A DNA stretch of 64,000 nt from Bartonella machadoae (GCF_022559585.1 NZ_CP087114.1:1818501-1882500), one strand, 5' to 3'; shown: positions 9,503 through 21,475, counted from the stretch's first letter. Program-made: numbers and translations. Notes: a model not told the origin generated them from the sequence alone.

Positions 9503-9937
9503 TTAGCTTTCATAATTGAATAATAAAATGTTGAAGTCAGAGCCATGGGGAGCTTGCATCATCAAGACTTCAAAGCCTTGGCATTGCGCACGGGCAGCAA
9601 GCATCCATTGTCTTGTAAAAAGGTTCTATGGATTGCAAAGGAGCCACCACCCTCAACAAGAGCAACCAACGCGGGGATGTTTTTCCCAGAGGGATGGGGG
9701 CAGTTGCTATGAAAGCGTAAACTAGGGAGGCAAGTTACAAGTGATACCACGCTTGCGTAAATAAAGCTCTGCTATGGTCTCTTTAAAAGAATATAGAGCT
9801 AAACTAGGCACTTGATCATCATGGGCAGGGCAGCGGGCTAGTCCATAAGCACCATGCCAGACACCCCGCAAGGCATTTGTAATGCCCCGAGCATTTATAA
9901 AATGATACATTTTTCTTGTCCTTAGACGTTGCGTCAC
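9503..9937 (-). pseudogene. Broken toprim/zinc-finger DNA primase
   Basis: Three fragments of one primase are readable in different frames. The N-terminal piece contains GLARCPAHDDQVPSLAL, a zinc-finger-type primase start. A middle piece reads LRFHSNCPHPSGKNIPALVALV followed by AIHRTF. A C-terminal piece reads GFEVLMMQAPHGSDFN and ends at TAA 9503-9505. The central toprim part is deleted and at least two frameshifts separate the pieces. Normal members of this family are about 300 aa. The element has therefore probably lost its own priming function, although the partner DUF3987 gene is intact. Confidence 0.75.
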
Positions 9938-9980
9938 AGGACGGGTTTTGCTATTTTCAATTTACGATAATTTGAGAAAG

Positions 9981-10012
9981 CCTTGTCCGTCCTTACGTGA
10001 CAAGGTTTTTTT
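9981..10012 (+). terminator. Hairpin followed by T run
   Basis: CCTTGTC at 9981-9987 pairs with GACAAGG at 9999-10005, and seven T follow (10006-10012). It has terminator form on the plus strand, yet all neighbouring genes are on the minus strand. It may stop antisense transcription entering the element, or it may be an operator between the regulator and primase genes. Confidence 0.45.
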
Positions 10013-10217
10013 ATGCCACATCACTGAGATGTTGACGTTGCGTTTTGGCTTTTTCAATCACATTCAACAGATCCGATTTTAACCAACGCGATAAAGAACC
10101 AAATTTTAAGGGCTTTGGTAAAGATCCATTGGTGACATGGCGACGAAATGTTGAAACGCTTATATGCAATAATTGTGCACTTTCACGGTCTGTAAGAAGA
10201 ACATCATTTTCAGTCAT
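10011..10217 (-). CDS. AlpA/excisionase-type helix-turn-helix regulator
   Basis: This 68-residue protein begins with a winged helix-turn-helix typical of AlpA and MerR-like excisionases: LLTDRESAQLLHISVSTFRRHV (residues ~7-28), then the wing GSLPKPLKFGSLSRWLKSDL. Such proteins sit next to tyrosine integrases, bind element DNA and control integrase expression or excision. Here the integrase is about 220 bp upstream on the same strand and the primase remnant lies downstream, fitting that role. The family is clear; whether it acts as activator or directionality factor cannot be told from sequence. Confidence 0.85.
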   Translation of the reverse strand: MTENDVLLTDRESAQLLHISVSTFRRHVTNGSLPKPLKFGSLSRWLKSDLLNVIEKAKTQRQHLSDVA

Positions 10218-10410
10218 AACTAAATCCTTTCAATCTAAAAAGAGCAACAAATCATAAGTATTTATTAACCATATTTTATTGAGATTTGAAAGTAAGTTTA
10301 ATCATAAAAAACAGTACTTTATGATGTATTTTCTCATTTGATAATTTATGAGTCTTATTGAAACGGAATGAGAGAACGAAGAGAGAAAGTTATCCACAGA
10401 TAATGGAATA

Positions 10411-10432
10411 AAAATGGGGTACAAGCCCCCAT
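10411..10432 (-). terminator. Rho-independent terminator of the integrase gene
   Basis: On the minus strand ATGGGG (10432-10427) pairs with CCCCAT (10419-10414) around a seven-base loop, followed by TTTTTATT. It begins four bases after the integrase stop codon. Confidence 0.75.
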
Positions 10433-10435
10433 CTT

Positions 10436-11602
10436 TTAAGATTTGCTCGTGACATAAGCCGCCCATTTATCCATATAAACACGGCGCTGTTCTAAATAAT
10501 CAGTACGACGATAAGCACGTTCTACTTTACCCCCGACGGTATGACTTAGAATGGTTTCTGCGACCTCAAAAGGGGCATCGGTTGTTTCAGCTAACCAATC
10601 GCGTAAACTAGAGCGAAAACCATGGGGACAAGCATCAAGTCCAGTTTGTTTCATATATTTTGACATGCAAGTATCAGCAAGGGGACCACGACCTTTTGCA
10701 GAAAAGAAGAAATCATTACGAGACAGCAAACGCGCTTGTTTCAAAATTTCCAATGCTTCTGTTGATAAAGGTACGCGAAACTCTGTTGTAGTATCAAGCC
10801 TTCCTTTCATATTTTCAGCAGGGATGGTCCATATATCATCTTCAACTTGATCTTTATGGATATGACGCAAAGGATAGGTACGAACACCTGTAAGAATAAG
10901 TAAACGCAAAGCTAGATGTGTCATGGTTGTTGTTTCGCAAAGTGTTTTGTAAAAAGCCGGTATATCTTTCCAATCCATTGCAGGTCTATTTTGCGTTTTA
11001 TGGCGTTGTTTTCCTAGGAGCGCGCGTGCTTTTTCTGTAGCCTGTAAATCAACATCCAAACCCAAGGCAGCAGCATGTTTGAAACAAATATTGAGGCGAT
11101 TAAGAGCCTGTATAGCTGTTCCAGCTTTTGTATGCCAGATGGGAGCAAGCGTATTGCGTATATCGGTTTGTGTAATTTCTGAAACCGGCATACAACCTAA
11201 TTTAGGGAGGATATGAAGTTTTAAAGGTGAAAACCACTCACCATTTTTACCATCTCCTTTTAATTCTGCTTTGCGACTTTCAAAAGCATCCAAAGCAATA
11301 TCTTTTAGATAATGAAGATTACGCATTGCCTCACGTTTTTGCTTTTCACGTTCTTTAATGGGGTCACGACCTTCTTGTAAAACAGAACGCCACTCAGTTG
11401 CCAATTCACGTGCTTTTTTTAAAGAGACATTTCTTAAAGCACCCAATCCCATTTCACGACGCCGCCCGTGGATGGTATAACGTAAAAGCCATTGAGCACC
11501 CCCATCTTTACGCTTATGAAGTAACAAGCCAGCACCATCATTATATTTGCCAGCCCCCAATGTTGCGACAGCCCTTGCATTAAGACGATTCATTAAAGGC
11601 AT
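10436..11602 (-). CDS. Tyrosine recombinase integrase, P4-like (DUF4102 arm-binding domain)
   Basis: This 388-residue site-specific integrase is full length for the P4/DUF4102 type. The N-terminal arm-binding domain spans ~1-90, the core-binding domain ~95-190 and the catalytic domain ~205-375. Active-site residues are R241 (TGVRTYPLR), K266, H327-x-x-R330 (HGFRSSLRDW), H354 (LSHTVGG) and Y364 (ERAYRR), so it should be active. The start ATG at 11600-11602 is preceded by GAAAGGAGC. It marks one end of the integrated element. Its 5' part and leader recur as fragments in seven other places in this window, so it is the only complete copy here. TGVRTYPLR replaces the more usual TGVRPGELR. Confidence 0.92.
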   Translation of the reverse strand: MPLMNRLNARAVATLGAGKYNDGAGLLLHKRKDGGAQWLLRYTIHGRRREMGLGALRNVSLKKARELATEWRSVLQEGRDPIKEREKQKREAMRNLHYLKDIALDAFESRKAELKGDGKNGEWFSPLKLHILPKLGCMPVSEITQTDIRNTLAPIWHTKAGTAIQALNRLNICFKHAAALGLDVDLQATEKARALLGKQRHKTQNRPAMDWKDIPAFYKTLCETTTMTHLALRLLILTGVRTYPLRHIHKDQVEDDIWTIPAENMKGRLDTTTEFRVPLSTEALEILKQARLLSRNDFFFSAKGRGPLADTCMSKYMKQTGLDACPHGFRSSLRDWLAETTDAPFEVAETILSHTVGGKVERAYRRTDYLEQRRVYMDKWAAYVTSKS

Positions 11603-11758
11603 TTTTGCTCCTTTCTAAACTGTTTTTTACCCACACACCAACCCCACTTATGACGTGCAAATAAGTGACTTTAATTGATTGAACATAATATGATTTGAAT
11701 TGAGAGAATCTTACAATATTCGGGGGTCTCATTCAATATGCAAAACAGTAAATTATCA
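11603..11758 (-). promoter_or_regulatory. Integrase leader, conserved block of the dispersed repeat
   Basis: This ~155 bp block separates the integrase start from the stop codon of the broken gene at 11759. It contains GAGAATCTTACAATATTCG, ATGCAAAACAGTAAATTAT and a GTGGGTAAAAAACAGT-like stretch before the ribosome site. The same blocks in the same order recur at the other integrase fragments, so it is likely to hold the promoter and possibly the attachment site of the element. Confidence 0.6.
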
Positions 11759-12566
11759 TTATAAATCAATACGTTGTCTTACATGAGAAGGTTTAAAATA
11801 GTTAAGAACATCTCCCAAAACTGAATCAATCATAGACCCACCAACACTTCCAAGCGCTGTCGCTACTAATCCCAAACCTGCACCAAATAATATGGTTTAG
11901 AGTATATTACCTAATCCTTCACCCTATAATGTACCAAATGCTGTGCGCTAACAGTAGTATAATCCATTTTAAGATGCAATCCCTACTTTAAGCGAATGTG
12001 AGAAGGGTGTGTTTTTGGTAATACTGAGAAATGAACTTGCTTTCTCACCACAATATTTCCCGAATCTTCCCACTAAAGTTTGACCAGCTCTCAAAAATGC
12101 TTGACCTAATTTTGAAGCTCTAAACACTCCTCCTCGTGCTAAAGCCGCTATTCCTCCCACCAACAATGCAGACAAAACAGCCCCTACAACATTTCCTAAC
12201 AAAGACGTCCAATAATGCGTATTACTCATTCTACGTTGATAATAGCATAATTCATTAGCAACTTTATCGCATTTATCTTTGTATTTCTTACCTCCAGAGA
12301 ACCAATATCTATATAGCCCTGTATCGAAAAGCATTCAGAGCATTATCATCATCAAAATCGCATCTTACCACTGTTATTGCTGAAACTTCGTCATCTAAAT
12401 TAAAACTCAGATCCTTCTTTAAAGGATTCTAAAAGGCTTCACTTTGTGTGATCTTTGGAGATGATAGTGATGCTGTTCCTTCAAAATTGAAGAGATCATC
12501 AAGAATACGCAAACAATAACGCCTTCCACTTTTAGATGTTACATATTGAGGAATATCAGTAGTCAT
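11759..12566 (-). pseudogene. Broken gene of unknown function, hydrophobic glycine-rich C-terminal half
   Basis: A reading frame can be followed on the minus strand from ATG 12564-12566 (MTTDIPQYVTSKSGRRYC) to TAA 11759-11761 (VLNYFKPSHVRQRIDL), but at least three stops or frameshifts interrupt it. The longest open part is 11969-12334. The first half is soluble and acidic. The second half has long alanine/glycine-rich hydrophobic stretches (VVGAVLSALLVGGIAALARGG; later LGLVATALGSVGGSMID) that suggest membrane insertion. The last codons run directly into the integrase leader. I do not recognise the family. A toxin or surface-protein tail is possible, but only by analogy with cargo genes beside integrases. 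Confidence 0.55.
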
Positions 12567-12579
12567 CAACTTTAAAAGA

Positions 12580-12845
12580 GTAAAGTATTGATTTATAGTA
12601 ATAATTTATCGCTTTGCATGTTGAATTAGACCTGCGAATATTGTAAGCTCCTTTCATGTTCAATCAAGTGAAACCATGTATCTGCACGTCACAAGCAGAG
12701 CTGTCATGTGGGTAAAAACTCTGAAGAAAGGAGCAAAAATGCCTCTTTTGAATCGTCTAAATACCAAAGGCTGTCGCAACATTGGGGGCCAGTAAAGAGT
12801 ATGAGGGGGCCTGCTTGCTCCTTCATAAGCGATACGCGTCACATC
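12580..12845 (+). pseudogene. Decayed integrase 5' fragment (copy 2)
   Basis: The plus strand carries the integrase leader (GTATTGATTTATAG, AATTTATCGCTTTGCATG, GCGAATATTGTAAG), the ribosome site GAAAGGAGC and ATG at 12739, then codons for PLLNRLNTKGCRNIGG with an early stop and a frameshift. Similarity ends near the LLLHKR codons of the intact gene. It is divergent to the intact integrase, with the broken gene 11759-12566 between the two copies. Confidence 0.8.
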
Positions 12846-13426
12846 TAATTAAAGCAATAAAAACTAAAAATAAGCCCATCTAAGCCCATCATAGATCAAT
12901 TTTGAACCGATTTTTTGATTGCTCATAACATGCAAATTGTTTTTCCTACAATTTGCTAAATCCCCCCTGCTTCTAAAAATGGCGATATAATATAACCTAT
13001 TCTCACAAAAACGATAATGAAAGTGAAAACTTTTCACAAACCTTGATTTTAACAGGCATACAACACCATATTTTTGTAAAAAATCGTCTTTTCAAAAAAT
13101 CTCTTTTAATGAATTCTATGCATAAAAATTCCAGGATAAGAACCCACCGATAACGCTTTTTGAAAAAATATTACTGATAAATATATTTATCTAAAAAGAG
13201 TAAATTCTCTTTTACAATAATAAATTCTCTTCATATGACTTCAATGAAGTAAAAACTTTTGTATATTTTCATCTAAAAAAATATTTACATCACCTGCAAT
13301 CAGAATGACATAAAATAAAATCGTAGCTCTCTTTATTTATGTTACATTCATGATATATGATAATGAAAATAAACTGATTAACGCAGAAAAGGACTACTCA
13401 TTGTTTAATACAAAAATGGTGAAAAA
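12846..13426. other. AT-rich spacer before the DUF1460 lipoprotein gene
   Basis: No gene-like frame is seen. It contains A-rich and T-rich tracts and presumably the promoter of the downstream lipoprotein gene; no confident -35/-10 pair could be chosen. Confidence 0.4.
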
Positions 13427-14266
13427 ATGCGAAAAATACTCCAATTTATTTTAATTTCAGCGTTAGTCACAGGATGTGATTTTCAAAGTTCTGAGGGAAA
13501 GAAAGAAACAACGGAAAACAAAACGGAAACACAGCAAAAAAAACAAGTGAATCTAGATCCCTATACTTTAGAAAAACTCAATGTTCTTCTTAAAGAACGC
13601 TCGAAAATTGATAAACATGAAACAGGAAAAATAATCGACTTTTTATCAGGAGCTTTTTTAGGAACACCTTACCAAGCAAATATGTTGCATGGTTCAAAAA
13701 CCGTACCAGAAGAACTCATAATCGACTTTAGAGGTTTAGATTGTTTTACTTATCTAGACTATGTCGAAGCATTACGGAAATCAACTTCGCAAACAGAATT
13801 CATAAACAACGTTATCCAAACACGTTATGTTGATGGTAATATAAGCTTTTTAAAGAGGAAGCATTTTTTCACGGACTGGGCTTATAGAGAAAAGAAACTT
13901 GCCACTGATATCACGGCACAGCTTAGCCCCAATGCTGTAACCACTGAAAAATATCTCAATAAAAAGGCTGACGGTGGAAACTACCTGCCCGGATTACCAA
14001 TTGTGAAACGCAACATAACTTATATTCCAAGTAACTTTATTAATGAAGACGTTATAAATCAGTTACAAACTGGTGATTTTATTGGTATATACACCAAACT
14101 TGCCGGATTGGATGTAACCCATGTTGGCTTCTTCATTGTAACAGAGAATGGTCCAATGTTACGAAATGCTTCTTCACGAAAAGAAAATGAAAAAGTTGTG
14201 GACTCACCCTTTATGGATTACGTAGCAAAAACACTAGGGATTATTGTTTTAAGAGCCCTCAAATAA
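13427..14266 (+). CDS. DUF1460 (N-acetylmuramoyl-L-alanine amidase-like, NlpC/P60-fold) lipoprotein
   Basis: This 279-residue lipoprotein has a signal sequence ending in the lipobox LVTGC with C17 as the lipidated residue, followed by a lysine/glutamate/threonine-rich linker (~22-45). The rest matches the DUF1460 family: LGTPYQANML (~78-87), FRGLDCFTYLDYV with the candidate nucleophile C106, and DVTHVGFFI with candidate catalytic H232. Members are cysteine hydrolases of the NlpC/P60 superfamily and are thought to act on peptidoglycan in the periplasm. The gene stands alone, flanked by spacers, between mobile DNA and carB. Confidence 0.8.
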   Translation: MRKILQFILISALVTGCDFQSSEGKKETTENKTETQQKKQVNLDPYTLEKLNVLLKERSKIDKHETGKIIDFLSGAFLGTPYQANMLHGSKTVPEELIIDFRGLDCFTYLDYVEALRKSTSQTEFINNVIQTRYVDGNISFLKRKHFFTDWAYREKKLATDITAQLSPNAVTTEKYLNKKADGGNYLPGLPIVKRNITYIPSNFINEDVINQLQTGDFIGIYTKLAGLDVTHVGFFIVTENGPMLRNASSRKENEKVVDSPFMDYVAKTLGIIVLRALK

Positions 14267-14648
14267 ACTTCTATCAAAGACAGAAAAGCTACCTATAATA
14301 TTGATATGACCTCAAGTTATCAAACGCAATATCTAAATTTGTGTTACAAATACACATACAATAAGCTTGTTGATATTTTTAATATAACATTAGAGCATTT
14401 TAGTCTATTTTACCCACTGCTAAAATAAACAACTCGATATCAATCATTCTTTTTTTACCATCCTCAATTTTTGACTTTGAAAAAGCATATACAAAGCGCC
14501 TCCTTTTCTATTCTATAAAAAAAGCATGGAAAAGGCATTTTATGGCTTACTTTCTCTATCACTTAACCTATAAAATGAGTTTCAGCTTTAAAATTTAAAT
14601 ATTCAGCCTGACGCAATTGCGCACGGATGTTTGTCATAGGAAAAAACC
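14267..14648. other. Spacer and promoter region of carB
   Basis: No gene is seen in these 382 bases. carB has ATG at 14649 preceded by ATAGGAAAAAACC. No attenuator or clear riboswitch fold could be recognised. Confidence 0.4.
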
Positions 14649-17600
14649 ATGCCAAAACGCACAGATATAAAATCTATTCTTATTATTGGAGCAGGACCTA
14701 TTGTTATTGGTCAGGCATGTGAATTTGATTATTCAGGAACACAAGCTTGTAAAGCATTAAAAGAAGAAGGTTACCGAATTATTTTGGTTAACTCTAATCC
14801 TGCTACCATTATGACAGATCCAGATTTAGCTGATGCAACTTACATTGAACCCATTACTCCTGAAATAGTTGCTCAAATTATTGCTCATGAACGTCCCGAT
14901 GCTCTTTTACCCACTATGGGAGGGCAAACAGCTCTTAATACAGCCCTATCATTAAAACGTATGGGTGTTTTAGACCGCTATCACGTTGAAATGATAGGGG
15001 CAAATGCCGACGCAATTGATAAAGCAGAAGATCGTGCTTTATTTCGCAAAGCAATGGCAAAAATTGGTTTAGAAACACCACGGTCTATGTTAGCCAATGC
15101 AACAGAACTTAAAGAAGAAAATCGCAAACAGCATGCAAAAATGCGCGATGAACTTAAAGCAAAACTTTCTGGTGATACTCTTGACCAAGCATTAGAAGAT
15201 CTTGAACGCAACTGGCATCATACAGAAGCTGACCGTAAACAACATTATATCGCACATGCAACCGCAAAAGCAGTGCAAGCTCTTGACACTATTGGTCTTC
15301 CAGCGATTATCCGCCCTTCATTCACCCTTGGTGGGACCGGTGGCGGAATTGCTTACAATCGCTCTGAATTTTATGAAATCATTGAACGAGGGCTTGAAGC
15401 TTCACCGACCACAGAAGTTTTGATTGAAGAAAGCGTTTTGGGATGGAAAGAATATGAAATGGAGGTTGTTCGCGATAAGAATGACAACTGTATCATTGTT
15501 TGTTCCATTGAAAACATTGATCCTATGGGCATTCATACTGGCGATTCCATTACCGTAGCTCCCGCCCTTACCTTAACGGATAAAGAGTATCAACGTATGC
15601 GCAATGCTTCAATCGCTGTACTGCGTGAAATTGGTGTTGAAACTGGTGGGTCCAATGTGCAATTTGCTGTTAATCCTGAAAATGGCCGCCTCATTGTTAT
15701 TGAAATGAATCCACGTGTTTCACGCTCCTCAGCGCTTGCCTCAAAAGCAACAGGTTTTCCCATTGCCAAGGTAGCAGCTAAATTGGCTGTTGGCTACACA
15801 CTTGATGAATTAAAAAATGATATCACAGGTGGAGCAACACCGGCATCATTTGAACCGTCCATTGACTATATTGTTACCAAGATTCCTCGTTTTGCTTTCG
15901 AGAAATTTCCTGGTTCATCGACTGTCTTAACAACGGCGATGAAATCTGTAGGAGAAGTCATGGCAATAGGACGCACTTTTCAAGAATCGCTGCAAAAAGC
16001 GCTCCGTGGACTTGAAACAGGTCTTACTGGTCTTGATGAAATTATAATCCCTGAACATGCGGAAGGCGATGAAAAGAATTCTATACGCTCCGCCATAGCA
16101 ATCCCAAGTCCCGATCGTCTACGCTATATTGCCCAAGCAATGCGCGCAGGCTTACCTTTAAATGAAATTCACCAGATCAGCAAGATTGATCCATGGTTTT
16201 TGCAACAAATCGCCTCCATTGTTGAAATGGAACAATACATCCGCACTCATGGATTGCCCCAAGACGCAGAAAATTTACGCATGTTAAAAGCTATGGGATT
16301 TTCGGATGCACGTTTAGCTACCCTCACGGGGCAAGATCCTGAGTCTGTTGCTATTCTACGCAAATCGCTCAATGTTCAGCACGTTTTTAAACGAATTGAC
16401 ACATGCGCAGCTGAATTTTCTTCACCAACAGCCTATATGTATTCAACATATGAAATGCCTTTTGCAGGTATAGAACAGTCAGAAGCACATGTTTCTAAAC
16501 GCAAAAAAATTGCTATTTTAGGTGGCGGACCAAATCGTATTGGTCAAGGTATTGAATTTGACTATTGTTGTTGCCACGCTGCTTTTGCACTCCGTGAGGC
16601 AGGATTTGAAACGATTATGATTAACTGCAATCCTGAAACTGTTTCAACGGATTACGATACCTCTGACCGTCTTTATTTTGAATCTTTAACAACTGAAGAT
16701 GTTATTGCTATTTTAGAAACGGAACAGCAAAAAGGCGAATTGGTTGGTGTCATCGTCCAATTTGGTGGACAAACACCCCTGAAGTTGGCCAGCACGCTCG
16801 AAAAATATAATATCCCCATTTTAGGCACTTCTCCTGAAGCCATCGACTTAGCAGAAGATAGAGATCGCTTTCAAAAATTGTTATTTAAACTTAACCTAAC
16901 ACAGCCTAAAAATGGTATTGCCCATTCAGTTGAACAAGCACGCCTTATTGCCCATGAATTAGGTTTTCCACTGGTTGTACGCCCTTCCTATGTTCTAGGA
17001 GGACGTGCTATGCAGATTATCCGAGATGAACGCAGTTTACAAAACTATTTACTCGAGAGTGTCCTTGAGTTGGTTTCAGAAGATATCAAAGCCCGTTATC
17101 CAAACGACAAAACAGGACAAATCAATACATTGCTTGGTAAAAATCCACTGCTCTTTGATACCTATCTAACAGAAGCCATTGAAGTTGATGTTGATTGTCT
17201 CTGCGATGGGGAAGAAACGCTCGTTGTTGGTATTATGGAGCATATTGAAGAAGCTGGTATCCACTCTGGTGATTCAGCATGTTCATTACCAGTCCATACA
17301 CTTTCGCATAAAATAGTATCTGAATTAGAGCGTCAAACAAAAGCACTCGCAAAAGCCCTTCATGTTTGCGGCTTAATGAATGTACAATATGCCATTAAAG
17401 ATGACACAATTTATGTCTTGGAAGTCAACCCCCGTGCTTCGCGTACGGTTCCCTTTGTTGCAAAAACAATCGGTCGCCCTATTGCTAAAATAGCCGCACG
17501 GATTATGGCAGGAGAAACTCTTGATAAAGCCCTTCAAGCTTATGGTGGATTACCCTCTCTACAACAAAAACAACATATCGCTGTCAAAGAAGCCGTTTTT

Positions 17601-18134
17601 CCTTTTGCACGTTTTTCAGGTGTCGATACACTTCTTGGTCCAGAAATGCGCTCAACGGGTGAGGTTATGGGACTGGATTATGAATTTTCTCTTGCTTTTG
17701 CTAAAGCCCAACTTGGAGCTGGTGTTGAACTCCCAAAGGAAGGAACGTTGTTCGTTTCTGTAAGAGACGAAGACAAAAAGCGTATCTTAAATCCTGTAAA
17801 ATTTTTAGCCGATCTTGGTTTTACTGTTTTAGCAACAAGTGGAACACAAAAATTTCTTACCGAACATAAAATTGAGGCACAAAAAATTAACAAAGTCCTA
17901 GAGGGGCACCCTCATATTGAGGACGCCATACGTAATCGGCAAATTCAATTGATTTTTAATACAACCAGTACTGCCAGTGCTGTCTCTGATTCTAAATCAT
18001 TACGCCATGCAGCGCTGATGCAAAAAGTCCCCTATTATACAACAGTCGCTGGTGCCGAAGCTGCCGTGGAAGCTATTAAAGCACTCAAAAAAATGGGCCT
18101 TGAGGTGCGCTCCTTACAGAGCTATTTCACTTAA
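14649..18134 (+). CDS. carB: Carbamoyl-phosphate synthase large subunit
   Basis: This enzyme makes carbamoyl phosphate from glutamine-derived ammonia, bicarbonate and two ATP, feeding arginine and pyrimidine synthesis together with the small subunit CarA, which is not in this window. The two homologous ATP-grasp halves are visible: the first opens with [17 protein letters not shown] (~14-30), the second near residue 620 with [15 protein letters not shown]. The C-terminal allosteric MGS-like domain starts near 1030. At 1161 aa it is longer than the ~1073 of E. coli. Most of the extra length is a charged, probably helical insertion around residues 150-200, which I recall as usual in Rhizobiales. 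The gene is monocistronic here. Confidence 0.97.
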   Translation: MPKRTDIKSILIIGAGPIVIGQACEFDYSGTQACKALKEEGYRIILVNSNPATIMTDPDLADATYIEPITPEIVAQIIAHERPDALLPTMGGQTALNTALSLKRMGVLDRYHVEMIGANADAIDKAEDRALFRKAMAKIGLETPRSMLANATELKEENRKQHAKMRDELKAKLSGDTLDQALEDLERNWHHTEADRKQHYIAHATAKAVQALDTIGLPAIIRPSFTLGGTGGGIAYNRSEFYEIIERGLEASPTTEVLIEESVLGWKEYEMEVVRDKNDNCIIVCSIENIDPMGIHTGDSITVAPALTLTDKEYQRMRNASIAVLREIGVETGGSNVQFAVNPENGRLIVIEMNPRVSRSSALASKATGFPIAKVAAKLAVGYTLDELKNDITGGATPASFEPSIDYIVTKIPRFAFEKFPGSSTVLTTAMKSVGEVMAIGRTFQESLQKALRGLETGLTGLDEIIIPEHAEGDEKNSIRSAIAIPSPDRLRYIAQAMRAGLPLNEIHQISKIDPWFLQQIASIVEMEQYIRTHGLPQDAENLRMLKAMGFSDARLATLTGQDPESVAILRKSLNVQHVFKRIDTCAAEFSSPTAYMYSTYEMPFAGIEQSEAHVSKRKKIAILGGGPNRIGQGIEFDYCCCHAAFALREAGFETIMINCNPETVSTDYDTSDRLYFESLTTEDVIAILETEQQKGELVGVIVQFGGQTPLKLASTLEKYNIPILGTSPEAIDLAEDRDRFQKLLFKLNLTQPKNGIAHSVEQARLIAHELGFPLVVRPSYVLGGRAMQIIRDERSLQNYLLESVLELVSEDIKARYPNDKTGQINTLLGKNPLLFDTYLTEAIEVDVDCLCDGEETLVVGIMEHIEEAGIHSGDSACSLPVHTLSHKIVSELERQTKALAKALHVCGLMNVQYAIKDDTIYVLEVNPRASRTVPFVAKTIGRPIAKIAARIMAGETLDKALQAYGGLPSLQQKQHIAVKEAVFPFARFSGVDTLLGPEMRSTGEVMGLDYEFSLAFAKAQLGAGVELPKEGTLFVSVRDEDKKRILNPVKFLADLGFTVLATSGTQKFLTEHKIEAQKINKVLEGHPHIEDAIRNRQIQLIFNTTSTASAVSDSKSLRHAALMQKVPYYTTVAGAEAAVEAIKALKKMGLEVRSLQSYFT

Positions 18135-18376
18135 AATTTCTGCTATGATACAAAAGACTTTTTCTCGATCTTTTTATATAAAAATACCAATTAAGGCTTG
18201 CTTTTTACTGTAAAAACTCTTATATGATTTTCATCGAACTTTCGGTTATGTGACTTTCTTTCCTGTGCGATCTGCACTTTCGACGAAACTTCTCCCACCC
18301 AATTTCGATCTAAAACCGTATTGGAGGCTTTTTGGCTTCAATGCATAACATAATTATATATTCTAAGGAGTTTCCT

Positions 18377-18586
18377 ATGTCTACAGGAACAGTTAAGTGG
18401 TTTAATACAACAAAAGGTTTTGGCTTCATTCAGCCTAGTGATGGAAGTGCAGATGTCTTTGTACACATTTCCGCTGTTGAGCGTTCTGGTCTAAGTAATC
18501 TTAATGAGGGACAGAAAATTTCCTATGATGTTCTTCAAGATCGTCGTTCTGGAAAATTTGCTGCTGGAAATCTCGCAGCACTTTAA
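18377..18586 (+). CDS. cspA: Cold-shock domain protein (CspA family)
   Basis: This 69-residue single cold-shock domain has both RNA-binding motifs: KWFNTTKGFGFIQP (RNP1, ~6-19) and DVFVHISAV (RNP2, ~25-33). Such proteins bind single-stranded RNA and DNA and melt RNA secondary structure. I chose the ATG at 18377 because CTAAGGAG lies seven bases upstream and the protein then has the usual family length; the frame is open from 18332. About 240 bases separate it from carB, leaving room for the long leader typical of cold-shock mRNAs. A terminator follows. Confidence 0.95.
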   Translation: MSTGTVKWFNTTKGFGFIQPSDGSADVFVHISAVERSGLSNLNEGQKISYDVLQDRRSGKFAAGNLAAL

Positions 18587-18617
18587 TCTTTCAATTCTGC
18601 AATATGCTTTAAAGGTT

Positions 18618-18644
18618 TCCGCCTGCAAAGGCGGAGATTTTTTT
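18618..18644 (+). terminator. Rho-independent terminator of cspA
   Basis: TCCGCCT (18618-18624) pairs with AGGCGGA (18629-18635) around a GCAA loop, followed by GATTTTTTTG. It lies about 30 bases after the cspA stop. Confidence 0.9.
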
Positions 18645-18792
18645 GTTTTTTACCAAACGAATTCAGAAATCTTATAAAAGAAAATACTTTCTATCAAATC
18701 GCTAAAAAAGACATCCCATCTGTTTAATATTTTGAACAATTCTCCCATAAAATATCGTTTTTTGTGAATGTCTTTATTATAGTGTTGCACTC

Positions 18793-19170
18793 TCTTTCCT
18801 TTTTAAAAGAGACCTTTCTTAAGGCACCCAAGCCAATTTAACGACGGCGCCCATAAATGGTATAGCGTAAAAATCATTGAGCACCATCATCTTTACGTTT
18901 GTGAAGGTACAAGCCGGCACCATCATACACTTTGCCAACCCCCAATGTTGCGACAGCCCTTGGTATTGAGAAGATTTCATTAAAGGCATTTTTACTCCTT
19001 TCTTTAGAGTTTTTTACTCACGCATCAGCCCCGCTTGTGACGTGCAAGTACGTGACTTCAATTGATTGAACATAAGGGGAGTTGAGATGAGAGAATCTTA
19101 CAATATTCGAGGTCTAATTCACTATGCAAAAAGATGAATTATATTTATAAATCAATACCTTGTTATTTAT
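18793..19170 (-). pseudogene. Decayed integrase 5' fragment (copy 3)
   Basis: On the minus strand the integrase leader (GGTATTGATTTATAA, AGAATCTTACAATATTCG) and ribosome site (AAGGAGT) lead to ATG 18987-18989 and codons matching the intact integrase to about residue 62 (RREMGLGALRNVSLKK), with stops and frameshifts. Similarity stops near 18793. It is lodged between cspA and the aspartate aminotransferase gene. Confidence 0.85.
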
Positions 19171-20905
<1,735 letters not shown>

Positions 20906-21449
20906 AAACTTAGCGTGTTACTCCACTAGTCATATCTTTACCGCACATCAATTTCTTTGGACGGTTTTTAACTGTTAAATTATGCATGAACAAACTTTGT
21001 AAAACACATATAACAGTAAAAATGCATGACGATACAAGCAAAAAACAAAAGAAAAAGCTGAAATGCTTTACTTGAAAAGAGGGATTACACGTCATTTTAA
21101 GAATGATATTTGAGATATCTTTTTCCCATATTGAAGCTTATACTGTTGGCTATTTTAACTCTACAACGAAGAAACAATTCTTTTGGGATATTATAGTTAT
21201 CTCCATTACTAAAAAGTTTTTATATACTCATAAGATTCACACTATTTAACTCAATTTATGAAGCTAAAAATGAGCCCTTTATAAAAACGATACCCTTTAA
21301 TCAAACTTTTTTATTTTGCAATGATCATTGTAATCCAAAGCTTCTCACATATTATGTGCCCCAAATTGTTAGACACTCATAAAATTTATGAAAAATTTTT
21401 CTACCATCTTCTAAGATATTCATATTTTTAAAAGCTTATTTCAAAAGCT
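20906..21449. other. Spacer between the aminotransferase gene and the small-RNA candidate
   Basis: No gene or clear repeat was recognised in about 540 bases. A minus-strand frame of 61 codons (20910-21095) has no ribosome site and no recognisable product. Confidence 0.4.
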
Positions 21450-21475
21450 AAAAAAAAGCCGGACAAACGTCCGGC
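21450..21475 (-). terminator. Rho-independent terminator of the small-RNA candidate
   Basis: A perfect 7-bp stem, GCCGGAC/GTCCGGC, with a 4-base loop is followed on the minus strand by eight T (plus strand A run 21450-21457). Confidence 0.9.

Noticed and set aside
10260..11770. tRNA gene as integration target beside the integrase
   Set aside because: No cloverleaf, anticodon arm or TTCGA-type T-loop sequence was found on either side of the integrase, so the target is not an evident tRNA in this window.
12660..12842. 60-codon minus-strand frame over integrase copy 2
   Set aside because: It is the antisense of an integrase fragment that reads on the plus strand.
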